NCBI RefSeq assembly: GCF_037479095.1
Contig: NZ_JBBGZW010000002.1
Location: 682,001 to 746,000, forward strand
DNA length: 64,000 nucleotides
Source of the DNA: Pantoea nemavictus
GTDB taxonomy: Bacteria > Pseudomonadota > Gammaproteobacteria > Enterobacterales > Enterobacteriaceae
Reading direction: 5' to 3'
Positions 43,580-52,311 of the stretch are shown piece by piece. The notes beneath the pieces were generated by a model that saw only the letters and a list, made by a program, of their open reading frames with translations, made no database searches and had not been told where the DNA came from. Both the position numbers and the translations under genes were made by a program. Within the stretch, counting starts at the first letter, position 1; each line of letters opens with the position of its first letter.

Positions 43580-44827
43580 TTAGCGCAGACGCGCCGCACT
43601 CTTATCTACCGCCTGCAGCGCGGCATCTGGCGTCGCGCTGCCGACCAGCACCTGCTGCAACTGCTGCTGCAGGGTATTGGAGAGGCGTGAATAATCGGCG
43701 GTTTCCGGACGCGACAGCATCACGTTGAGCGACTTATCCGCGGCGGCGATCAGGCTTTCCTGATTTTTCAGCACCGCCGGATCCTGATACGAACTTTTCC
43801 AGATGGGCAGACTCAGCGTGGCGTATTTGTTCTGCACCGGCTGTGAGGTCATGTAGCTAATGTATTGCCATGCCTGATCTGCATGTGTGCTGCCTTTGGT
43901 GATGCCGAGGCCCATCGAACCGTTTACCGCACCAAATTTGCCTGGCGCGTCGCCCGGCGCTGGAACGATACCCACCTGGCCGGCGACCTTACTCTGTTTC
44001 GGATCGTTGGCCATGTTGTACATGTAGGTCCAGTTGAGCGCGAAGGCCGCATCACCGTTGGAGAAGGCTTTACGCACGTCCTCTTCCAGATACTCGCGCG
44101 AGGCCGGATTGCTCAAGCCTTCATCCAGCGAGCTTTTCATCAGCTTGACCGCTTGCAGCGAGGCAGGTGAGGAAAAATCGAGTTTGTCGTTGTTATAGAA
44201 TTTGCCGCCGAAGCCGGATACCAACGTGGTGTAATCACACACCAGCGCTTCTGCCTGCGACCAGCTCCACACCAGCGGATATTTGACGATATTTTTCTGC
44301 TTGATGATGCGCGCATCGTCCATCACCTGCTGCCAGGTTTGTGGCGGCGTGGTGATACCGGCTTTTTCCAGCATCGCTTTGTTGTAATAGAGATATTTGG
44401 TATCAAGGATCCACGGCATGCCGAGGGTTTTACCTTTGAACTGCACGGTGTTCATCGCGCCAGGAAAAATCTGCCCTTTTTCGTCGGCACTGATACGGCT
44501 GCTAACATCCTGCAGCAGATCAAACTTGGTGAATTCCGCCGGCCAGATGGCGTCAAACAGCACCACATCGTAGCCGTTACCGCCTGCACCACGCGCTGCG
44601 ACAATTTTGTCGTGCAGGGCTTCGTACGGCACAAACTCAAGATTAACCTGCACGTCCGGGTGCGCTTTCTGAAACTCCTGCGTCATCGCGCGAATATCAT
44701 TTTCGCTGTACGCCGCCTGCGTCATAAACAGCGCATTTAACGTGGTTGCCGCCGCCGCGCTGCCAACGCTGGCTAACAGAACCGCTGCAAAACAACCTTT
44801 TATGACTGGATTGAATCGGATTTTCAT
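43580..44827 (-). CDS. Sugar ABC transporter binding protein
   Basis: Periplasmic sugar-binding protein (cluster B, MalE/UgpB-like), 415 residues, with signal peptide ending near SVGSAAA. The mature part has the block MTQEFQKAHPDVQVNLEFVP and the region YDVVLFDAIWPAEF. First gene of the importer operon. A perfect 10-bp inverted repeat lies about 35 to 62 bases upstream of its start. The sugar is not predictable from sequence alone; the linked PfkB kinase implies a monosaccharide or polyol. Confidence 0.88.
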   Translation of the reverse strand: MKIRFNPVIKGCFAAVLLASVGSAAAATTLNALFMTQAAYSENDIRAMTQEFQKAHPDVQVNLEFVPYEALHDKIVAARGAGGNGYDVVLFDAIWPAEFTKFDLLQDVSSRISADEKGQIFPGAMNTVQFKGKTLGMPWILDTKYLYYNKAMLEKAGITTPPQTWQQVMDDARIIKQKNIVKYPLVWSWSQAEALVCDYTTLVSGFGGKFYNNDKLDFSSPASLQAVKLMKSSLDEGLSNPASREYLEEDVRKAFSNGDAAFALNWTYMYNMANDPKQSKVAGQVGIVPAPGDAPGKFGAVNGSMGLGITKGSTHADQAWQYISYMTSQPVQNKYATLSLPIWKSSYQDPAVLKNQESLIAAADKSLNVMLSRPETADYSRLSNTLQQQLQQVLVGSATPDAALQAVDKSAARLR

Positions 44828-45230
44828 GGTGTTTCCGCCTTGAAGCTAATGGAAAGCAATTTATTAAATCAATTTGATGGATTTAATAATGCGCACAGGT
44901 TGTCAGATTGCTGCAGCTGACATCGGGTAGCTAAAGCAATTGACGTGCCAGGGCATAAATCTCGAATGCCGCTGGACACTTTTTGGCACAGATTTTTGTG
45001 GCTGTCAGGTAAACAGGTTGTAAATTGTGTGGCCGATCATAGATATTCAGGCGGGTATAAATGAGGGCAAGCCTAAGAGGTCGCAATAACTCTTTTCAGG
45101 ATGCATGGTTTTGGTGCAGATGCATTGTGCATTGCGACATTAACGCGCATGGCACAATGGCAAAATAACGTCATAAGGCCAGATGGACCCCTTTCGCTTA
45201 TCACCGCACCAGGTCATTTCGTATAAAGGG
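44828..45230. other. Intergenic region upstream of the sugar importer operon
   Basis: About 400 bases between the fimbrial adhesin gene (ends at 45231) and the importer operon (starts at 44827), both on the minus strand. It holds the importer promoter with a palindrome at 44861-44889 and the 3' region of the fimbrial operon. A weak stem, CCCTTT with AAAGGGG around 45180-45230, is the only candidate terminator. No gene is seen. Confidence 0.5.
44861..44889. promoter_or_regulatory. Palindromic operator TTATTAAATC-N9-GATTTAATAA
   Basis: Perfect 10-bp arms separated by 9 bases, 34 to 62 bases upstream of the binding-protein start codon. AT-rich palindromes of this kind are bound by ROK-family regulators such as NagC and Mlc; a ROK gene lies at 52312 in this window. 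The link is inference from site type and distance. Confidence 0.55.
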
Positions 45231-46211
45231 TTAACGATAGGTCATGGTAAATGACGCCGTGGCGCTCACCGAGCCTGACTGGGCATTCGCTGAGGTCATG
45301 TAATATGCGGCTTTAAAGGGAATATGAACGACCTCCCCTGGCGAGGTTGTCGTGCCGTACTTAATGAGCCTGCCGAATTGAACGGGCATATCGTTATATT
45401 TCAGCTGAATGCCCAGACCTTTTGCTGTCGAGCTGCTGTTTAACCCCAATACTCCGTTGGCAGGATCGGCAAGCGGGCTGACGTTATCCAGCGTCACATT
45501 TACTGCGGTCTGTTCACTGCAGATAAGCGGTATGGAAAACGTCACCGGATTTTGGGTGCTGCCCACGCCGTTAAACTTCGGCAACAGCGCAATCCCCATA
45601 TTAATATTCAAATTTTTATCTTCTATCTGACAGGATGCGGTGCTGATATTCATCGGCGAAAATATATATTTATAAAGCGGCAGGCGTGTAATGTTATTAC
45701 TGACCGGCGTGCTGTATTCCATATTTAGCGTCAGCGCGGGTATTGAGCCCGTCGCCGGGGTGGTGCTAGTTTTGATCAGCTCAAAGGTATCCGTGAACGT
45801 TGATACGCCATTCTGGAGGATCCCTCGCCTCCAGCTCGCGTTATTAAGGTTCATTCGTGAGACAAACTCGCTGGTTCCCGTGGTGCTGGAAAAGTTCTTC
45901 CAGCGGATGCCAATGCCCTGAACCTCTGTCGCCCGCACGTTGGCCAGCGGCGAGGTGCCATAATCCGCATTCGACCCAGAGAGCTGAATAAACCACGAGC
46001 CATCGTAGCCAATTACCTGTCCCTCAGGATCACATTGCATGGGATTACTGGTGGTTATGGTTGCTAATACTGTCCCAACGGGCGCATCCCGCTGAACAAC
46101 AATATTGTTATCAAAGTTGATCGATACGTCGTTTGCAGAACACAGCGCAAAGGCATTTAGAGAGATAGCGCTACCCATAGCAGCCGTCGAAATTTTAAAT
46201 ACATTGGACAT
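45231..46211 (-). CDS. Fimbrial tip adhesin-like protein
   Basis: A 326-residue secreted protein, last gene of the chaperone-usher operon. Signal peptide up to LNAFALC. The N-terminal half (about 25-190) would be the receptor-binding domain; the C-terminal half is a pilin domain ending SVSATASFTMTYR, the incomplete immunoglobulin fold completed by donor strand, with Cys pairs (ASCQIEDKNLNI, LICSEQ). The start at ATG 46211 has AAGGA upstream; longer starts at 46226 and 46256 are less likely. Two-domain size and last position fit a FimH-type adhesin. Confidence 0.8.
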   Translation of the reverse strand: MSNVFKISTAAMGSAISLNAFALCSANDVSINFDNNIVVQRDAPVGTVLATITTSNPMQCDPEGQVIGYDGSWFIQLSGSNADYGTSPLANVRATEVQGIGIRWKNFSSTTGTSEFVSRMNLNNASWRRGILQNGVSTFTDTFELIKTSTTPATGSIPALTLNMEYSTPVSNNITRLPLYKYIFSPMNISTASCQIEDKNLNINMGIALLPKFNGVGSTQNPVTFSIPLICSEQTAVNVTLDNVSPLADPANGVLGLNSSSTAKGLGIQLKYNDMPVQFGRLIKYGTTTSPGEVVHIPFKAAYYMTSANAQSGSVSATASFTMTYR

Positions 46212-46288
46212 CTTATGTTCCTTCATTATAGGCGAGGCGTAGGCCTTCTCTCGCAAAAGTAATAGTGCGAATCAACGCAATGAGAAAT

Positions 46289-48805
46289 TTAACGACAAGC
46301 TGCGGTGGTGCGCTGAATTTTACCCGGTAACGTGTTCAGGGTTATTTTGGCGCGGCAGGTTTTCGCTCCCCACTGTACCGCCAGGCCGTCACCGTCATTC
46401 AGGCCGCTCATATAGACCTCGCCGTCGCTTCCCACAATGCTCATCGCATCGCTTTCGTCGAGCTTTGCCATCGCGCCAAAGGGCACCGGCGAGTTCTGAT
46501 ACATCAGCGTTATCAAGGCCCGACCCCCTGTTCGCGCATTGAACGTAGCGCGCACCACGGCGCCGCGCGTAGGCACGACGTTGACCACAGACTCGGCAAC
46601 ATCCACGTCCGCCCCCAGCGAACCCGTGTCTAGCGCAATCCGGTTTTCCTGATAGGCACTGGCATAGGGCACCACCGCGTAGCCGCGCCAGTCCGTTTTA
46701 ACGCCGGGGTTATTGCGCACCCTCACGCCGGATGCGCCCTGCGCTTCAAGCAGCACAACGGTATCTCCCAGCGGCTGAGAGAACGTCACGCCATGCTCAT
46801 GGGCGACGATCCCACCCTGCAGGCCGAAATTCAGCTGGCTGTTCTGTCGGCTGTGGTTGTAGCCTGCGCTCACGGTGCCGTAGCCACCTTTATAGGTTCC
46901 ACTTAGGGAGCTTCTGGATTCCCCACCCGAAGAGGTATAGCCCTGTTGGACCAGATAGCTCAGGTTATTATCGGCGAGCGCGGTGCCGCTCAGACCCACC
47001 TGGTGCGTTTCAGGACCGTTCTTTTGCATATTCACGCTGTAGTTGCCCCAGCTTTGCGGTAGCCATTTGCTCAGCGGCACCTGCAGGCTAAAGGCGACAA
47101 TCTGATCCTTACGATCTTTGCCTGGCGTTTCGCTGTAGGTGTAGCCGAGCGAGTAATTGATATCGCTAATACTGGTGTTAAAGCCGGTGCTGACGTTGCG
47201 TTCATAGCCCCGCTTGCTCCAGTAATCCTGCTGGTATGCCGAGATATAAAAATTTCCCCAGCTTTGCAGCGACTGGCTGAGGTTGAGTTGCAGTCGACTT
47301 CGCTTGTTGTAACGCTGGCTGCTGAATTCATTCACTTCCTGAAAGGTATAAAACCCTTCCGTGGAGTAGCGATAGCTGGCGAGCGTCACGGTGGTGTCGG
47401 TCGTGGCCACCGTTTTCGAATACTGCACGCGATAGGACTGCCCCCGGCTGCGGCGGTTTTTCTCATCAACGAGTTGGCTATCGGCTGCGGTAATGTCCGC
47501 CGACAGCGAGCCTATATCGCCAAAGCTGAGGCCGGTACCAAGTACTCCGGACACATAGTTGCTTGCCCCCAGGACGCCGCCGTATAGCGTGAGATTATTG
47601 GAGAGGCCATACGCCAGTGTGCCCAGGCCGAATGAGGGGCTTTGCGCGCCATTCTTCGTGGTTCGGTACTCACCTGCGCTCAGCGCATACTTCACGCGTC
47701 CTTCCCGCAGCATGACGGGAACCGCAGAGAAGGGCTGCACGAAATGCTGGACGCTACCGTCGGCTTCTGTAACGACAATGTCCAAATCGCCGCTCGCCGA
47801 CGTAGGATAGAGATCGCGAATTTCAAAGCTGCCTGGCGCCACGTAGGTTTGATAAACCGTGTAGCCGTTTTGCTTCACGGTAACCGTGGCGTTGGTGCGG
47901 GCGATTCCCCGAATGATGGGGGCGAATCCGCGCATGCTCTCCGGCAGCATGGTGTCATCGGAAAAAATCTGCGCGCCGCGAAACATCACGCTATCAAACA
48001 CCTCGCCGGGTGTGCTGGTTTCCCCCAGCTGAAACTGCCCTCGCAAAAACTGGACGTCACGGCTCAGGGTGGTATTTAGAGACGAAAATGACTGTTTTCC
48101 GTTGTTTTTCGTCGCGATGCTGTAGTTACGCAGGCGCCACGGCCCCGCGTTAATACCGCTTTGCAGGTTGGTATACAACTGCTCCTGCGTCTCACCATCC
48201 CTGCTCCAGTTGCGCGACCCGTTGATGCTGTAATTTACCAGCAATGCAGAAATGCCCTGGTTCCAGAGCGACGGGTCAACGGTGCCGCGCGCGCGCGCGT
48301 CAAGCGCCGATTGAGGGATCGAGATGTCCAGTCTCTGCTTGTCAAAATCCAGGCGGGTGGTGGCATCCGGTATAAATGCGCCGGGATCGGTAATAATGAC
48401 CTCGGCCGGCAGCAGGGCCAATTCAGGAAATGCCTTAACCCTGACGCCGAGTGATTCCAGCACTCCACGGTTAAGCTCCGGCGCCAGCCCAAAACCTTTT
48501 ACAGGTACAAAAGAGATATTTTCCGTTCGGATATAATTTTCATTAAGCCATATTTCCACCCTGTAGGTGCCGGGTAACTGCTCTCCACGCTCGAAGCGGC
48601 CCAGATCGATGCCACCGGAAGTCGAGTGTGTTTTTTCAAGCGCATCGGCCATGAAATAAAGATCGCCCGCGGCTGCGGGGAAAACACCCGAAATAAAAAG
48701 TGCTATCGTCGAGAGTTGACTTACGCGGTGAGGCCACGAGTCAGAGAAAAATGCATATCGAGAAAAAGAAACAGTATTCACCTTGCTTACCTGCGCGAGT
48801 GACAT
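46289..48805 (-). CDS. Fimbrial outer membrane usher
   Basis: FimD/PapC usher of 838 residues that assembles pilins across the outer membrane. After a long N-terminal leader (cleavage near VFPAAAG) come the N-terminal periplasmic domain (GIDLGRFERGEQLPGTYRVE), the 24-stranded barrel with plug domain (GFAPIIRGIARTNATVTVKQ, then YVAPGSFEIRDLYPTSASGD) and two C-terminal domains (TRGAVVRATFNARTGGRALI). The Cys pair near the end (KTCRAK and AACR) is typical. It lies 19 bases after the chaperone stop. Confidence 0.93.
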   Translation of the reverse strand: MSLAQVSKVNTVSFSRYAFFSDSWPHRVSQLSTIALFISGVFPAAAGDLYFMADALEKTHSTSGGIDLGRFERGEQLPGTYRVEIWLNENYIRTENISFVPVKGFGLAPELNRGVLESLGVRVKAFPELALLPAEVIITDPGAFIPDATTRLDFDKQRLDISIPQSALDARARGTVDPSLWNQGISALLVNYSINGSRNWSRDGETQEQLYTNLQSGINAGPWRLRNYSIATKNNGKQSFSSLNTTLSRDVQFLRGQFQLGETSTPGEVFDSVMFRGAQIFSDDTMLPESMRGFAPIIRGIARTNATVTVKQNGYTVYQTYVAPGSFEIRDLYPTSASGDLDIVVTEADGSVQHFVQPFSAVPVMLREGRVKYALSAGEYRTTKNGAQSPSFGLGTLAYGLSNNLTLYGGVLGASNYVSGVLGTGLSFGDIGSLSADITAADSQLVDEKNRRSRGQSYRVQYSKTVATTDTTVTLASYRYSTEGFYTFQEVNEFSSQRYNKRSRLQLNLSQSLQSWGNFYISAYQQDYWSKRGYERNVSTGFNTSISDINYSLGYTYSETPGKDRKDQIVAFSLQVPLSKWLPQSWGNYSVNMQKNGPETHQVGLSGTALADNNLSYLVQQGYTSSGGESRSSLSGTYKGGYGTVSAGYNHSRQNSQLNFGLQGGIVAHEHGVTFSQPLGDTVVLLEAQGASGVRVRNNPGVKTDWRGYAVVPYASAYQENRIALDTGSLGADVDVAESVVNVVPTRGAVVRATFNARTGGRALITLMYQNSPVPFGAMAKLDESDAMSIVGSDGEVYMSGLNDGDGLAVQWGAKTCRAKITLNTLPGKIQRTTAACR

Positions 48806-48824
48806 AGCGTATTGTTAATATTTT

Positions 48825-49505
48825 TTATTTCAGCATCTGGCGCTTTTCTGTGGTTACTCCACCAAAATCATTTATCGCTTTCCAGGCCACCTGATTTCCA
48901 CTTCCTTCCATCGTCTCGGAACTAAAGGGTGAAATCATTGGCGGCTGCGCAATGGTCCTATTGCCAACCTTTAATGAATAAAGAGAAACATAAAACGGTG
49001 TCGGATTAATAATCACTAAGCGTTCACCACGTTGCTCAAATTTTAATTGCGTCCATGCCTCACCTGCTTTTTCTGACGACAAATTTGCAGGCCGATAGAA
49101 AAGTTTCATGCGCGTCTTAACGGCAATGAGCAGCCGATTTTCATCTGACCGAGTCATCGAGGGAATAGACTTAACGTTTAGCCAAAAAATAGATTCGCGA
49201 TTTTCAGGTAGCTTCTTCTCGCCGGTATAAATGACCCGCAGCGTATTTTCATGGCCACCATCGAGGCGGAAAAGCGGCGGTGTGACGATAAAAGGAACCT
49301 GCTCCTTAGAGTTTTCACTTAACTCTACCCACGACTGAATTAAATAGGGAACACCATCCTGACTGTTACTCACAGGGAGTGAGGCTTCGTTTTCATTTTC
49401 ATTATAAATTAAGCGCGTTCCGCCGACGGTTATGCTGGCCTGCCCCGGCAGGGAGAGCAAGCAAGCGCCGAATAATATAATCGTTCGAATAAGTTGACTC
49501 ATCAT
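48825..49505 (-). CDS. Periplasmic fimbrial chaperone
   Basis: PapD-like chaperone of 226 residues with signal peptide (IILFGACLLSLPGQA). It has two immunoglobulin domains: the N-terminal one with ITVGGTRLIYNENENEASLP and PFIVTPPLFRLDGG, and the C-terminal one with LKFEQRGERLVIINPTPFYVS. The conserved Arg (TRLIY) and Lys (AVKTRMKLFYRP) anchor the pilin carboxylate. Two adjacent ATGs (49505, 49502) follow GGGGAAGT; a TTG at 49526 is less likely. Confidence 0.9.
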   Translation of the reverse strand: MMSQLIRTIILFGACLLSLPGQASITVGGTRLIYNENENEASLPVSNSQDGVPYLIQSWVELSENSKEQVPFIVTPPLFRLDGGHENTLRVIYTGEKKLPENRESIFWLNVKSIPSMTRSDENRLLIAVKTRMKLFYRPANLSSEKAGEAWTQLKFEQRGERLVIINPTPFYVSLYSLKVGNRTIAQPPMISPFSSETMEGSGNQVAWKAINDFGGVTTEKRQMLK

Positions 49506-49562
49506 ACTTCCCCAACATTTCAGCAAGAGACAATAGGGCGTACCTTAGGTACGCCCAGCGTG

Positions 49563-50117
49563 TTACTGATAGGTAATGGTAAAATCTGACGTTGCGTTTG
49601 CAGTTCCCGCAACCACGGCAGCCTGCGTCGCCTTATATTTCGCTACGAAGGTCATCTTATTGCTGTTAGCGGGTTCTTCGCCTGCGCTGGTATCAAGCGT
49701 GATGCTCTTAGACTGGGTAGCCAGCGGAATCGCGGTGATGCCATCCTCTTCATAAAAGGCAACGCCAACGCCTTTCGCTGTTTGACCGCTGTTCAGTGCA
49801 AGAATATTGGTGTCGGAGCTATCCGCATTACCATCAAACTTAATAGAGGCAGAGGTAACGGCCGCAGGGCAGTTGTTCAACACAATGCTGAAGCGGGTTG
49901 CGGCAGCAACGGATCCGGCCGCGTTAAACGAGCTTTTCGGGATTTTGCCGAGGTTAACGGTCTGATTCGCCGTATCGGTATCAATTGTGCAGGCAGAATC
50001 CAGAATGGTGCCGGTAAAGTTGATCTTTCCATCTGCTGCGCTGGCGGCAAACGTTATTCCAGAAACGGCTGCAGCCGCGACCATATTTCGAAAGACACTG
50101 CTTAACTTTATTTGCAT
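49563..50117 (-). CDS. Major fimbrial subunit (FimA-like pilin)
   Basis: Type 1-like major pilin of 184 residues. Signal peptide through SGITFAASA, then donor strand and pilin fold: DGKINFTGTILDSACTIDTD with the first Cys, FSIVLNNCPAAV with the second, and the assembly end TSDFTITYQ. It is the first structural gene of the operon (pilin, chaperone, usher, adhesin); there is no separate minor subunit. Upstream lies a 114-base gap and then the regulator genes. Confidence 0.92.
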   Translation of the reverse strand: MQIKLSSVFRNMVAAAAVSGITFAASAADGKINFTGTILDSACTIDTDTANQTVNLGKIPKSSFNAAGSVAAATRFSIVLNNCPAAVTSASIKFDGNADSSDTNILALNSGQTAKGVGVAFYEEDGITAIPLATQSKSITLDTSAGEEPANSNKMTFVAKYKATQAAVVAGTANATSDFTITYQ

Positions 50118-50231
50118 TGCTATATATCCTCAGGATTAAAGTTGTCTGCACAAAAATTAACTTTTGCGCAGGAAGAGCGGAACAGGACCGCTAAATCAGA
50201 ATTTTCTTTCAAGGAAATACTTGTGTATTAT

Positions 50232-50816
50232 TTATCTATGAACATCCAGGTTCTGCGATGATAAAAGTAAAATAAGCTGTTTCATCTCCAGACCGCTGCC
50301 TAATGCCAGACGATTTCGCACATAGTAATTCTTGTTAATTTCGCATTTATTTCTAATTTGATACTGGCTCGTCGATTTGTCATAAACCCTTAGGAGAAAG
50401 TTTAAATGATCGCCCGACAGTCGTGTCGATAGCTTTTGATACAATACGTCTTTTAATACGCATGGGCTTTCTGCAATCCGATGTTTAGAGACGCGATCGC
50501 ACAGCTGCTTAAGATCTTTAAGTGTGGTGACAAGCCGGAAAGATTTTAAATAAACGTTTTCCTTATTATTCTCTGGCGTAATAAAATAGGTTAGACGTAA
50601 TAACTCCCTTGCCGCAAGTCGGTAATAGAGCCACCGAATATCTTCGCTATTCTCTCCTATTGTATCGATAAGAATGTAAGACTTATTTAGGACGGTCGCG
50701 CTTACTAAAAATTCCAACCGATTGTCAAAATAAAATATTTTCCCATTGGCTGATGTTAATGAAGTGACTGCCTGCCTCATGGCAAAGTTTCGTGAGAAAA
50801 CTAGTAGCGTTGTCAA
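50232..50816 (-). CDS. Putative fimbrial regulator, divergent LuxR/response-regulator-like protein
   Basis: A 194-residue protein, TTG start with AAGGA seven bases upstream. The N-terminus (TTLLVFSRNFAMRQAVTSL and YILIDTIGE) resembles a receiver fold with one Asp but lacks the acidic pair of a phospho-receiver. The C-terminus (LSGDHLNFLLRVYDKSTSQY, RLALGSGLEMKQLI) matches a degenerate LuxR-type helix-turn-helix in length and spacing. Similar small LuxR-like proteins (FimW, BglJ, EcpR types) act on fimbrial genes. Position directly upstream of the pilin gene suggests that role. It is clearly AT-rich relative to the neighbourhood, and confidence in family is modest. Confidence 0.6.
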   Translation of the reverse strand: MTTLLVFSRNFAMRQAVTSLTSANGKIFYFDNRLEFLVSATVLNKSYILIDTIGENSEDIRWLYYRLAARELLRLTYFITPENNKENVYLKSFRLVTTLKDLKQLCDRVSKHRIAESPCVLKDVLYQKLSTRLSGDHLNFLLRVYDKSTSQYQIRNKCEINKNYYVRNRLALGSGLEMKQLILLLSSQNLDVHR

Positions 50817-50844
50817 AATTTATTCCTTACGAAATTAATCATCG

Positions 50845-51228
50845 TCATTGTGAAGAAGGTTTGAAAACATATATGCGTTCTAAAGATCCGCAGTCGATTT
50901 TGTACGCTTTCCTATACATTCTTGCAAAAGGGTATCGTTCAAAGCCCACGGTATTAAATGCGTTCTGGATTTTCTTCATCATTGACAACAAATAGGATTT
51001 TGAACACCGGAGTCCATAATCTTCAAAAACATGTATGATGATGTCATTATCGTAGACAATTTCATTATCCATCCCCGCCAGGAGATACTCGAACAGTCTC
51101 GCTTTCGTCGTACCGAATCTTTTAATACGTCCATTCTTGGTGTTAATAAGCGTTCTGGTTGAAAGCCGATACTCAAGATGCTGGAAAATCGTGTATCCAT
51201 ACAAAAGCTCGTCAGAGACTAAAGGCAC
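50845..51228 (-). CDS. Winged-helix DNA-binding protein (OmpR/CadC-type domain) near fimbriae
   Basis: A 127-residue protein with GTG start and a strong AAGGAG site. It fits a stand-alone trans_reg_C winged-helix domain: INTKNGRIKRFGTTKARLFE, NEIVYDNDIIIHVFEDYGLR and SKSYLLSMMKKIQNAFNTVG. There is no receiver or membrane segment, unlike CadC or OmpR proteins. It lies 28 bases before the LuxR-like gene on the same strand, so both form a regulatory operon in front of the pilin gene. Probable activator or switch of the fimbriae; target untested. Confidence 0.65.
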   Translation of the reverse strand: MPLVSDELLYGYTIFQHLEYRLSTRTLINTKNGRIKRFGTTKARLFEYLLAGMDNEIVYDNDIIIHVFEDYGLRCSKSYLLSMMKKIQNAFNTVGFERYPFARMYRKAYKIDCGSLERIYVFKPSSQ

Positions 51229-52311
51229 AAAGACTCCTTAGAAGTTTACCGTTCCCATTTCCATGTCAGCGCTTTCTCCATGCGATAAGCTTTAGTGATC
51301 ATCTGGCGTAATAAATGTTATTAAAATGGAGAAAATGTGACAATGGGACTAATTTATTAAAGTAAATCACTATCATCAACATTCAATGCGATACAAAAAT
51401 CTGCATGGTAAGTTTTTTAAAGTTTAAAAACACAAATGTTGCTTATTTGTTTCGATAAATCGCATTGCAAAACAAAAAATTTACTAAAGTATATTTAGCT
51501 AAAATTCGCATAAAAATAGCAAAAAGATCTAATTGAAATAAACACCGTCTTATAATCAATGAGTTATAAAGATAATTCAGCCCTGTTAAACCTAGACTTA
51601 ATAGGGTTGTTTTAGGATTTTTCATGGCGTTTTTTACGGTTTTTCCATCAGGAAATTCACAAAAACGGAGTGTTCTTTACGTACAAACGTTTTGGCATGC
51701 CAAAAACGCAAAAAACGAATAAAAGTAATAAGTTGAATAAAAATCCCTTCCCAGATCAATTTTCTCAATTCACATTGACAATAATGGCCGCTGTGTCCTA
51801 AAGGCAAAAGTAAGGCTCGTCATTAAACATGACCGCAAATAAATGGAAGACGCCTGAAGGGAAGTAGGTATCAGGGAACATCACGCTATTCTTCAGCGTC
51901 TCCGCCGCCACTTGCATCGCTGGAAAGCAGAGCATCTCCATCATCTGGCTAGTAAAGTGCGTGCCGGGTGTCCAGCAACGAATCTCCTGACTTACTTCTT
52001 CAGGGTAGGAACCGCTCCTGGCATATTGCATATATCTAATAATGAAAGGCCAGCTATCAACGAGAAACTGACCGACCCGCTTGCCGATGAATAACCATCA
52101 AGATATACGTCATTCTTCATGAGTAACGCGAAGAGAACAGAGCTGTGTTCGTTAGCTATGACGTTAATTTAGCGTCCGCACTGGCATGACCAATTTGCTG
52201 TTGCACTCAGCCAACACCCATTCAACACCCCGAAGGGGTTGTAATCACTATGGTCGATCAGGGATATTGATGCGGCTATTCACAGCGCGGTTAAAGAGGG
52301 AAGGGAGCAAG
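51229..52311. other. AT-rich region between the fimbrial regulators and the ROK gene
   Basis: More than 1 kb with no convincing gene. It is markedly AT-rich from about 51240 to 51780, with poly-A/T tracts and should contain the promoter of the regulator operon. Open frames of 60 and 77 codons on the minus strand (51443-51625, 51798-52031) have no good ribosome site and no recognisable similarity. The AT-rich stretch is a likely target for H-NS silencing. A small hairpin, CCCC-GAA-GGGG, lies near 52228-52238. Confidence 0.5.

Noticed and set aside
44990..45012. TGGCAC-like box resembling a sigma-54 promoter
   Set aside because: The -12 element reads TTTGT instead of TTGCA-like and no enhancer-binding regulator is nearby.
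50118..50231. Invertible promoter element before the pilin gene
   Set aside because: No pair of inverted repeats of suitable length and no recombinase gene were found.
51443..51625. 60-codon open frame on the minus strand
   Set aside because: Found in very AT-rich DNA, where such frames arise by chance in composition; no good ribosome site.
51798..52031. 77-codon open frame on the minus strand
   Set aside because: No ribosome binding site, no recognisable domain, and it lies in a region lacking other coding signals; treated as non-coding.
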